Made by a program: the position numbers and the translations under genes
From: an uncultured Gammaproteobacteria bacterium
GTDB lineage: Bacteria > Pseudomonadota > Gammaproteobacteria > UBA9214
NCBI GenBank assembly: GCA_905480065.1
Contig: CAJQOV010000121.1
Span: 1-18,715 of the forward strand
Reading direction: 5' to 3'
DNA: 18,715 nt
In this document: positions 1 to 4,928 of the stretch, piece after piece
Numbering within the stretch: the stretch's first letter is position 1
Layout of the letters: each line of letters begins with the position of its first letter
The notes under the pieces: generated by a model
What the model saw: the letters and a program-made list of their open reading frames with translations, nothing else
The model's database searches: none
What the model was told of the DNA's origin: nothing

Positions 1-371
1 GGGATCGTGCCAGTCACGCTGTCACGGCCAACACTGCCATGCATAAACTTGTCGAATCCGCCGATCCAGGCGTTCATCGCGCCACCGTCGCCAAACGCAA
101 GGCCATACACGAATACCAGCCACAGTATGGATACCATGCAGGTGATGGCAAAACACTGCATCAACACCGACAGCACATTCTTGCTGCGCACCAGGCCACC
201 ATAGAACAGGGCAAGTCCGGGGATGGTCATGAACAGGACCAGCACGGTGGAAGTCAGGATCCAGGCGGTATCGGCACCATTCAGATCATCTGCCAGCGCA
301 ACCGCCGGCATCAGGCATGCCAGCATGGGCAGCAGGAAACGCTGGCACCGATTGAGGGCAACATGGCTCAT
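1..371 (-). CDS. amtB: Ammonium transporter, AmtB type (partial, N-terminal 123 residues)
   Basis: Membrane channel for ammonium/ammonia uptake; only the start lies in the window and the 3' part is cut off at position 1. The translation begins with a signal-peptide-like segment (about residues 1-27, ending ALA before DDLNGADTAW). It continues into the family signature TVLVLFMTIPGLALFYGGLV, which forms the first membrane helix, and then a second helix around residues 70-90. The ATG at 371 has a GGGGAG ribosome binding site seven bases upstream. It lies 32 bp behind a glnK copy (404-742), the usual glnK-amtB arrangement in which GlnK plugs the channel when nitrogen is plentiful. This copy is of the E. 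coli AmtB type with a cleaved N-terminus. It is clearly different from the second transporter at 948-2210, which starts directly at the first helix. Confidence 0.93.
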   Translation of the reverse strand, partial: MSHVALNRCQRFLLPMLACLMPAVALADDLNGADTAWILTSTVLVLFMTIPGLALFYGGLVRSKNVLSVLMQCFAITCMVSILWLVFVYGLAFGDGGAMNAWIGGFDKFMHGSVGRDSVTGTI

Positions 372-403
372 AACAAATCTCCCCACGGTTAAATATTTTG
401 CTT

Positions 404-742
404 TCAGAGTGCGTCCGGTCCGGTCTCGCCGGTACGGATCCGAATGGTCTGCTCCAGGCTGGTAACGAAGATTTTGCCATCGCCGATCTTGCCGGTGTTG
501 GCCGCGGCGGTGATGGCATCGATCACCGAGTCCACCTTGTCTGTTGGTACGCCGATCTCGATCTTCACCTTGGGCAGAAAGTCGACCACGTACTCGGCGC
601 CACGATACAGCTCGGTGTGGCCCTTCTGACGTCCGAAGCCCTTCACCTCGGTTACGGTGATGCCCTGTACGCCGATTTCCGACAACGCCTCACGGACATC
701 GTCCAGCTTGAAGGGTTTGATGATTGCGGTAATTAACTTCAT
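404..742 (-). CDS. glnK: Nitrogen regulatory protein P-II (GlnK/GlnB family), copy 1
   Basis: Trimeric signalling protein that senses ATP/ADP and 2-oxoglutarate and controls its partner amtB and nitrogen regulation. The product is 112 residues, the standard family length. It begins MKLITAIIKPFKLDDV and carries the T-loop with the uridylylation tyrosine at Y51 (ELYRGAEY), the KVKIE strand at 58-62, and the nucleotide-binding TGKIGDGKIFV and RIRTGE segments. The ATG at 742 is preceded by CCGGAGGAAAACA, a strong ribosome binding site, so longer in-frame extensions are unlikely. It is followed by the truncated amtB at 371. Apart from I4 versus V4, residues 1-62 match copy 2 (2234-2572); the two differ mainly at residues 63-80. 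Assignment to GlnK rather than GlnB rests on linkage to amtB. Confidence 0.96.
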   Translation of the reverse strand: MKLITAIIKPFKLDDVREALSEIGVQGITVTEVKGFGRQKGHTELYRGAEYVVDFLPKVKIEIGVPTDKVDSVIDAITAAANTGKIGDGKIFVTSLEQTIRIRTGETGPDAL

Positions 743-784
743 TGTTTTCCTCCGGTTATGCACGCACCCAGTAACTGCCCGGAA

Positions 785-793
785 ATAATACCA
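785..793 (-). promoter_or_regulatory. Possible extended -10 element for glnK copy 1
   Basis: On the minus strand the sequence reads TGGTATTAT, matching an extended -10 box (TGN-TATAAT with one change), about 43 bp before the glnK start at 742. It lies directly beside the inner edge of the 29-bp inverted repeat (796-885), so the repeat would supply the upstream promoter region. No good -35 box is visible at the right distance, and I found no sigma-54 motif here. This is a weak call. Confidence 0.28.
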
Positions 794-795
794 GA

Positions 796-885
796 GAATA
801 AAAGGGGTCGGTGTCATTTAATCGTTTGACTACGGTTGCCACTGAAAGGACCAGTACGATTAAATGACACCGACCCCTTTTATTC
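796..885. repeat. Perfect 29-bp inverted repeat, GGGGTCGGTG family (copy A)
   Basis: Positions 796-824 and 857-885 are exact reverse complements over 29 bp, separated by 32 bp. The arms contain GGGGTCGGTG (804-813) and CACCGACCCC (868-877). The same core recurs near 11004-11359 and 13586-13892. The element lies between the end of the torF-glnK-amtB operon and the next glnK-amtB pair. It looks like a small non-autonomous palindromic repeat; I see no coding capacity in it. Confidence 0.9.
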
Positions 886-888
886 GGC

Positions 889-919
889 AAAAAAAATGGC
901 GGGCATCGAAATGCCCGCC
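889..919 (-). terminator. Rho-independent terminator of torF-glnK-amtB
   Basis: Positions 898-906 (GGCGGGCAT) pair perfectly with 911-919 (ATGCCCGCC) around a CGAA loop. On the minus strand the stem is followed by one A and then eight Ts (889-896). It lies about 30 bp past the amtB stop codon at 948, so it should end this operon and leave the downstream glnK-amtB pair to its own promoter or to read-through. Confidence 0.88.
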
Positions 920-947
920 AAGGGAGGTGCAGAAATATCTGCCGGTA

Positions 948-2210
948 TTACTTGCCGGAACCCTTCGATCCGACGAACTCCGGATAGGCTTCCAGGCCGC
1001 ACTCGGAAAGGTCCACACCAGCGTATTCCTCTTCCTCGCTGACGCGAATGCCGATCACCATCTTGATCACCGACCACACGATCAGACTGGTGACAAAGGT
1101 CCAGCCGAAGATCACGCCGAGACCGGTCAGCTGGGCAACCAGGCTGGATTCCGGGTTGGACAGCGTGACCGCGAGCAGGCCCCACATGCCGACCACACCG
1201 TGTACCGAGATGGCACCGACCGGGTCGTCGATCTTCATGCGGTCGATACCGAGGATCGCGAATACCACGATTACGCCACCGACAGCACCGATGAGGGTGG
1301 CCAGCAACGGGGTCGGTGTCAGCGGCTCGGCAGTGATAGCAACCAGGCCGGCCAGTGCGCCGTTCAGCGCCATGGTCAGATCGGTCTTGCCGAACAGGAT
1401 GCGTGCCACGGCCATCGCTGCAATCACGCCACCGGCTGCGGCCATGTTGGTGTTGACGAACACCAGCGCCACGCTGTTGGCCTCGGCTACATCAGAGACC
1501 TTCAGCTCGGAACCGCCGTTGAAACCGAACCAGCCCATCCAGAGGATGAAGGTACCCAGCGTGGCCAGCGGCATGTTGGCACCCGGAATCGGGTTGATGC
1601 TGCCATCGGCGCGGTACTTGCCCTTGCGTGCGCCGAGTAACAGGACACCGGCAAAGGCCGCCGTTGCGCCACACAGGTGCACCACACCGGAACCGGCGAA
1701 GTCCAGGAAGCCGAGGGCATCCAGAGCGCCGCCGCCCCATTTCCAGTACCCCTGTACCGGGTAGATGAAGCCGGTCATGACAACCGCGAACAGCAGGAAT
1801 GCCCACAGCTTCATACGCTCGGCCACGGCACCCGAGACAATCGACATCGCGGTTGCCACGAACACGACCTGGAAGAAGAAGTCGGACAGGCCCGAGTAGT
1901 AGGTCTCACCGTTACTGGCAAGCACCTCGGCTGCCGTGTGGTCGGTGCTGCCGAGCATGGCCCCGAAACCGGGCCACCATGCATTCACGGCCTCGGCAGG
2001 ATACATGATGCTGTAGCCCATCAGCATGAACATGATGCTGGCGATCGCGTACAGGGAGATATTCTTGGTCAGGATTTCGGCGGTGTTTTTCGCACGCACC
2101 AGGCCGGCCTCGAGCATCGAAAAGCCCGCGGCCATCCACATAACGAGGGTTCCGGTTACCAGAAAATAGAAGGTATCCAGGGCGTAACTCAATTCGGTTA
2201 GCTGTTCCAC
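948..2210 (-). CDS. amtB: Ammonium transporter, Amt family, copy 2
   Basis: Trimeric inner-membrane ammonium channel of 420 residues, with the hydrophobic pattern of about eleven helices. The pore histidine pair is present at H178 (GVVHLCG) and H337 (ISVHGVVGMWG), as is the conserved FGFNGGSEL segment near 228-236. The start is a GTG at 2210 with GGAGG eight bases upstream. There is no cleavable leader; the protein begins at the first helix (EQLTELSYALDTFYFLVTG). The cytoplasmic tail (about 388-412) keeps the RVSxxxE and AY signature, but the usual histidine of the EHGE motif is a cysteine here (SECGLEAY). It follows glnK copy 2 by 23 bp and ends before a strong terminator, so it is the last gene of torF-glnK-amtB. 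Its tail and lack of a leader place it in a different Amt subgroup from the partial copy at the window edge. Confidence 0.96.
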   Translation of the reverse strand: MEQLTELSYALDTFYFLVTGTLVMWMAAGFSMLEAGLVRAKNTAEILTKNISLYAIASIMFMLMGYSIMYPAEAVNAWWPGFGAMLGSTDHTAAEVLASNGETYYSGLSDFFFQVVFVATAMSIVSGAVAERMKLWAFLLFAVVMTGFIYPVQGYWKWGGGALDALGFLDFAGSGVVHLCGATAAFAGVLLLGARKGKYRADGSINPIPGANMPLATLGTFILWMGWFGFNGGSELKVSDVAEANSVALVFVNTNMAAAGGVIAAMAVARILFGKTDLTMALNGALAGLVAITAEPLTPTPLLATLIGAVGGVIVVFAILGIDRMKIDDPVGAISVHGVVGMWGLLAVTLSNPESSLVAQLTGLGVIFGWTFVTSLIVWSVIKMVIGIRVSEEEEYAGVDLSECGLEAYPEFVGSKGSGK

Positions 2211-2233
2211 AGTTTAATCCTCCGTCAGCCGAA

Positions 2234-2572
2234 TCAGAGCGCGTCCGGACCGGTCTCGCCGGTGCGGATACGGATGGTCTGCTCAACACTGGACACGAAA
2301 ATCTTGCCATCACCGATTTTGCCGGTATTGGCAGCCTTGCTAATGGCCTCGATGACCTTGTCCGTCATGTCCGCCTTTACCACGGCCTCGATCTTCACCT
2401 TGGGCAGGAAATCCACGACGTACTCGGCGCCGCGATACAGTTCCGTGTGGCCCTTTTGACGCCCGAAGCCCTTCACCTCGGTTACCGTGATCCCCTGCAC
2501 GCCAATCTCCGACAGGGCCTCACGGACATCATCCAGCTTGAACGGCTTGATGATTGCAGTTACCAGTTTCAT
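2234..2572 (-). CDS. glnK: Nitrogen regulatory protein P-II (GlnK/GlnB family), copy 2
   Basis: 112-residue PII signalling protein. It has Y51 in the T-loop, KVKIE at 58-62, TGKIGDGKIFV around 83-93 and RIRTGE near the end, all diagnostic of the family. The start ATG at 2572 has AAAGGAG eight bases upstream. It lies between torF (2629-3336) and amtB (948-2210) in a three-gene operon under an apparent sigma-54/NtrC promoter, which suggests strong induction under nitrogen limitation. Compared with copy 1 the product differs at position 4 and in the stretch 63-80 (AVVKADMTDKVIEAISKA here, IGVPTDKVDSVIDAITAA there), with S for T and V for L at about 95 and 97. Synonymous sites differ throughout, so the duplication is not recent. 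Confidence 0.96.
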   Translation of the reverse strand: MKLVTAIIKPFKLDDVREALSEIGVQGITVTEVKGFGRQKGHTELYRGAEYVVDFLPKVKIEAVVKADMTDKVIEAISKAANTGKIGDGKIFVSSVEQTIRIRTGETGPDAL

Positions 2573-2594
2573 GTTTGTCTACTCCTTTGGAAAC

Positions 2595-2616
2595 GGCCCG
2601 CCCCGCAGGGCGGGCC
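2595..2616 (-). terminator. GC-rich hairpin between torF and glnK (attenuator or processing hairpin)
   Basis: Positions 2595-2603 (GGCCCGCCC) and 2608-2616 (GGGCGGGCC) form a perfect 9-bp stem with a CGCA loop. On the minus strand only a short GTTTCC follows, so it is not a full intrinsic terminator. It lies between the torF stop (2629) and the glnK ribosome binding site. It could cause partial termination, or protect the 3' end of a torF message so that the porin is made in excess of GlnK-AmtB. Confidence 0.6.
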
Positions 2617-2628
2617 ATGGCCTGTCGA

Positions 2629-3336
2629 TTAAAGAGACTTGGATACGCTGAATACGACACGACCGTCACAGATGTTGCCGCAGTCGCTACTGCTGAGGTC
2701 GGTGTCGGTATAGGTCAGACCCAGATCAAGGCCAACAACCGACTTGCTCAGACCAACTTTGTAGTCCATGTAGTCGCTGCCCAAGTCACTGGGGTTAAAG
2801 GCATCACCGTCATTCGTGGCGATACCCAGCGACAGGCCGAAATCCATCGGCAGGCTGACATCCACAGCGGCTTCCAGGCGCCATGCGCTTTCATCCGTAC
2901 CGAAGAAGTCGGAGCTGTAGGAATACTTCGCGGAACCGGAAACGGTATCGGTGAACTGATAGCCGCCGCCGACATAGAATTCCAGGGTATTCGCGTCGTC
3001 GTAGCCCGGGTACATGTACTCGATCAGGCCCAGGTCATAGCTGATAGCGCCCATTTCGCCGCCGTAGCCACCGTACACGTCCAGTTCGATCTGGGGATCA
3101 TGTCCATCGCCTCCGTTAAAGAACTCAGAGTCCACGTTGGACGCCCAGGTGCCTGCATAGAGGCCGCTTGCGTGGCTGTAATCCAGGCCGCCGGAAATGG
3201 CCATCTGGTTGTCGGTCTGGGAAAAACCGCGCCACACGTAGTCCGAAGACATGGCGACGTTGCCGGTAATTTCAGCCAGCGCAGCGGTGGAAGTGGCAGC
3301 CATCAATGCAGTTGCAAGCAAGGTTTTCTTCATCAT
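2629..3336 (-). CDS. TorF-family putative outer-membrane porin (Gcw_chp domain)
   Basis: Predicted outer-membrane beta-barrel protein of 235 residues. Residues 1-22 are a signal peptide (MMKKTLLATALMAATSTAALA). The mature part opens ITGNVAMSSDYVWRGFSQTD, the signature of the Gcw_chp/TorF family, followed by alternating strands rich in Gly, Tyr and Asp and a C-terminal VVFSVSKSL strand. Two cysteines late in the protein (SDCGNICDG) may form a disulfide in an outer loop. The ATG at 3336 has AGGAG seven bases upstream; the second Met is an alternative. It is the first gene of torF-glnK-amtB behind a sigma-54-like promoter. Members of the family are often found next to glnK-amtB. A role in letting nitrogen compounds across the outer membrane is an inference from that position; the substrate is not known. 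Confidence 0.88.
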   Translation of the reverse strand: MMKKTLLATALMAATSTAALAEITGNVAMSSDYVWRGFSQTDNQMAISGGLDYSHASGLYAGTWASNVDSEFFNGGDGHDPQIELDVYGGYGGEMGAISYDLGLIEYMYPGYDDANTLEFYVGGGYQFTDTVSGSAKYSYSSDFFGTDESAWRLEAAVDVSLPMDFGLSLGIATNDGDAFNPSDLGSDYMDYKVGLSKSVVGLDLGLTYTDTDLSSSDCGNICDGRVVFSVSKSL

Positions 3337-3422
3337 GTCAAATCTCCTAAAGGTGAGTGGTTAAACACTGTGCAATGACAACCACATCAATCGTGCTTCA
3401 AGGTTAAATACATCCTGTGTCC

Positions 3423-3438
3423 AGCAGGAACCGTGCCA
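3423..3438 (-). promoter_or_regulatory. Sigma-54 promoter of torF-glnK-amtB
   Basis: The minus strand reads TGGCACGGTTCCTGCT, against the RpoN consensus TGGCAC-N5-TTGCW. The GG (-24) and GC (-12) dinucleotides have the required 10-bp separation, and only the first T of the -12 box differs. Transcription would start near 3412, giving a leader of about 75 bases before the torF ATG. Two NtrC-like sites lie about 110-130 bp further upstream. Confidence 0.78.
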
Positions 3439-3512
3439 GTATTTTTTTTACTTTAATTACAATTGGTTGTCTGATTTCTGCAGCTGATATCGCGCAGGCG
3501 GCAGCGTCTGCC

Positions 3513-3548
3513 TGCATGTGAATGGTGCACGCGCACTGTTATGGTGCG
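3513..3548. promoter_or_regulatory. Two tandem NtrC-like binding sites (enhancer)
   Basis: Positions 3513-3529 read TGCATGTGAATGGTGCA and 3532-3548 read CGCACTGTTATGGTGCG. Both fit the NtrC pattern TGCAC-N-rich-ATGGTGCA as known from glnA upstream sites. The second is a dyad with exact 6-bp arms (GCGCAC at 3531-3536, GTGCGC at 3544-3549). The centres are 19 bp apart, about two helical turns. They lie at roughly -109 and -128 from the predicted torF start, the usual enhancer distance. They are also only 50 bp before ubiK on the other strand. Confidence 0.72.
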
Positions 3549-3598
3549 CCAAGATGAGGCGCTGGACGTTCGCGCCTGCAATCCACTAAGGTAGGGGC

Positions 3599-3844
3599 AT
3601 GCTCAACACCAAGTTCATCGATGACCTGGCCCGCCAGATCAGCAACAGCATCCCGGCCGGCGTGAAGGGGATGCAAGCCGACGTGGAGAAAAACATCCGC
3701 ACCCTGCTGCAGGGCGCGTTTACGCGGCTCGACCTGGTCACGCGCGAGGAATTCGACGTGCAAACCAAAGTCCTGGCCCGCACCCGCGAAAAACTGGAAG
3801 CGCTGGAGAAGCTGGTCGCGGAGCTGGAAAAACAAAAACTGTAG
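3599..3844 (+). CDS. ubiK: Ubiquinone biosynthesis accessory factor UbiK (YqiC/BMFP family)
   Basis: Small accessory protein of 81 residues that, in Enterobacteria, trimerises and assists the aerobic ubiquinone biosynthesis complex, binding lipid. The sequence has the family layout: an amphipathic N-terminal helix (FIDDLARQISNSIP), a middle segment ending LQGAFTRLDLVTREEFDVQ, and a C-terminal coiled coil (VLARTREKLEALEKLVAELE). The ATG at 3599 is preceded by AAGG seven bases upstream. The gene is divergent from torF and the NtrC sites lie about 50 bp upstream. The stop codon TAG at 3842-3844 is formed inside the first REP unit, so the repeat sits flush with the end of the reading frame. Confidence 0.88.
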   Translation: MLNTKFIDDLARQISNSIPAGVKGMQADVEKNIRTLLQGAFTRLDLVTREEFDVQTKVLARTREKLEALEKLVAELEKQKL

Positions 3845-3993
3845 GGGCGGTCATCGACCGCGATCATTTCCTTACCGATAGCCATCGCGCTTGATAAGCG
3901 CTCCTACAATTCTCGTTTGATTGCAGGAGTGGTCATCGACCGCGATATCCGGCAGCCCCGCCACCCCTGTAGGAGCGGTCATCGACCGCGATA
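3840..3993 (+). repeat. 154-bp direct repeat, left copy (partner 4566-4719)
   Basis: Positions 3840-3993 match 4566-4719 at constant offset 726 with two mismatches that I found (3846 G/A and 3930 T/C). The copies contain three plus REP units, one minus unit and their spacers. They flank the RAYT gene as long direct repeats. Confidence 0.9.
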
Positions 3994-4038
3994 CCCGGCA
4001 GCCCCGCCACCCCTGTAGGAGCGGTCATCGACCGCGAT
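3840..4038. repeat. REP-like palindrome array, left of the RAYT (5 units)
   Basis: Five 25-bp units begin at 3840, 3922, 3968 and 4014 (plus orientation) and 3884 (minus). Each plus unit has head TGTAGGA, stem GCGGTC, loop ATC, stem GACCGC and tail GAT. The minus unit at 3884 is a variant with stem GCGCTT, loop ATC and stem AAGCGC. Units 3922, 3968 and 4014 repeat at exactly 46 bp, with nearly the same 21-bp spacer (CGGCAGCCCCGCCACCCC core). The first unit supplies the ubiK stop codon and the last one the RAYT stop codon. Confidence 0.93.
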
Positions 4039-4510
4039 ATGCTTCGTTCAACCACATCGCATCCCACAAGGGATAATCACCGACACGCCTGACCAACCCT
4101 GCACGCAACGGATTGGCGACGATGTAACGCGCCGCGTCGACAACCGATGCTTCATCGCGTAATGCATGGTCGTGGAAACCGCGCTGCCAGACGGCGCGGC
4201 CAACTGACCCAGTAATAATATTGATCTTCCTGGACGTGTGTTTTTTAAGGTTGCCTACAACGCCAGACAGCGATGATCGTGTGCCCAGCTGAAACAGCCA
4301 GTGCAGATGATCCGGCATCACAACAAAGGCCAGCGTGGCCGACCAACCAAACACATCGGACGACATGAGATTGCGCACCACCACACGGCCCACCGGAAAA
4401 CTTGCGAAATGGGGCATTCTTTGATGTGTTACACAGGTCACCAGATAAACGTGACCTTGCAGGGAAATACGCCCTCTCCTTAGTGCAGAGCCGTGCGAAA
4501 GCAATAACAT
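4025..4510 (-). CDS. REP-associated tyrosine transposase (RAYT, Y1 HUH family)
   Basis: Single-strand DNA nuclease/transposase of the IS200/IS605-like HUH superfamily that is thought to mobilise REP palindromes. The 161-residue product has the family opening LRRGRISLQGHVYLVTCVTH and the metal-binding HUH pair H68 and H70 (VMPDHLHWLFQL). Further on are the WQRGFHDHALR segment near 108-118 and the likely catalytic tyrosine Y129 in ARYIVANPLRAGLV. Length is typical and no disruption is seen, so it may be active. The ATG at 4510 has only a weak AGG upstream and was chosen because family proteins begin just before LRRGR. REP-like units flank it on both sides, and the last codons and TGA stop (4025-4027) lie inside the REP unit at 4014-4038. 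It interrupts the ubiK-comM neighbourhood. Confidence 0.93.
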   Translation of the reverse strand: MLLLSHGSALRRGRISLQGHVYLVTCVTHQRMPHFASFPVGRVVVRNLMSSDVFGWSATLAFVVMPDHLHWLFQLGTRSSLSGVVGNLKKHTSRKINIITGSVGRAVWQRGFHDHALRDEASVVDAARYIVANPLRAGLVRRVGDYPLWDAMWLNEAYRGR

Positions 4511-4527
4511 CCTGGTTAAATAACAAA

Positions 4528-4836
4528 ATCGCGCTTGATAAGCGCTCCTACAATTCTCGTTTGATTGTAGGAGCGGTCATCGACCGCGATCATTTCCTTA
4601 CCGATAGCCATCGCGCTTGATAAGCGCTCCTACAATTCTCGTTTGATTGCAGGAGCGGTCATCGACCGCGATATCCGGCAGCCCCGCCACCCCTGTAGGA
4701 GCGGTCATCGACCGCGATATCCGCAACAACCCTCGCGTTCCTGCAGGAGCGGTCATCGACCGCGATAGGCCACCTGCGGGTGGTATTCGCGCTTTATAAG
4801 CGCTCCTACAAATCACGGGCGGTCATCGACCGCGAT
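4528..4836. repeat. REP-like palindrome array, right of the RAYT (8 units)
   Basis: Plus units begin at 4566, 4648, 4694, 4742 and a truncated one at 4817; minus units begin at 4528, 4610 and 4786. Plus units carry the GCGGTC/GACCGC stem. Minus units carry GCGCTT/AAGCGC; the one at 4786 has loop ATA instead of ATC. The spacing 4648-4694 is again 46 bp and 4694-4742 is 48 bp. The array ends about 90 bp before comM. The unit at 4528 lies just upstream of the RAYT start and may affect its expression. Confidence 0.93.
4566..4719 (+). repeat. 154-bp direct repeat, right copy (partner 3840-3993)
   Basis: Second copy of the long direct repeat flanking the RAYT, nearly identical to 3840-3993. Its first base lies 55 bp upstream of the RAYT start, so the transposase and a short REP-bearing leader lie between the two copies. 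Confidence 0.9.
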
Positions 4837-4928
4837 ACGAGGTTCACTGACGTCGCACTGCGGCATTCCCCGCTTGGTCACTGACGGGTCGGCGGGTAGG
4901 CTGGGTTTCCGTTAGCAAGGAACAGCGC

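Noticed and set aside
743..795. Sigma-54 promoter before glnK copy 1
   Set aside because: I checked the minus strand for GG-N10-GC with flanking consensus and found no acceptable match, unlike the site before torF.
825..856. The 29-bp inverted repeat as the amtB terminator
   Set aside because: The 32-base loop is large and a compact stem with eight Ts (889-919) already lies closer to the gene end.
864..1640. Plus-strand frame of 258 codons opposite amtB
   Set aside because: It begins in the inverted repeat, has the same Gln/His-rich shadow composition, and lies antisense to a clear Amt gene.
3922..4038. CRISPR-like array: 25-bp repeats at 46-bp intervals
   Set aside because: The spacers are almost identical to each other, the units occur in both orientations and are palindromic, and no cas genes are present. 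These are REP units.
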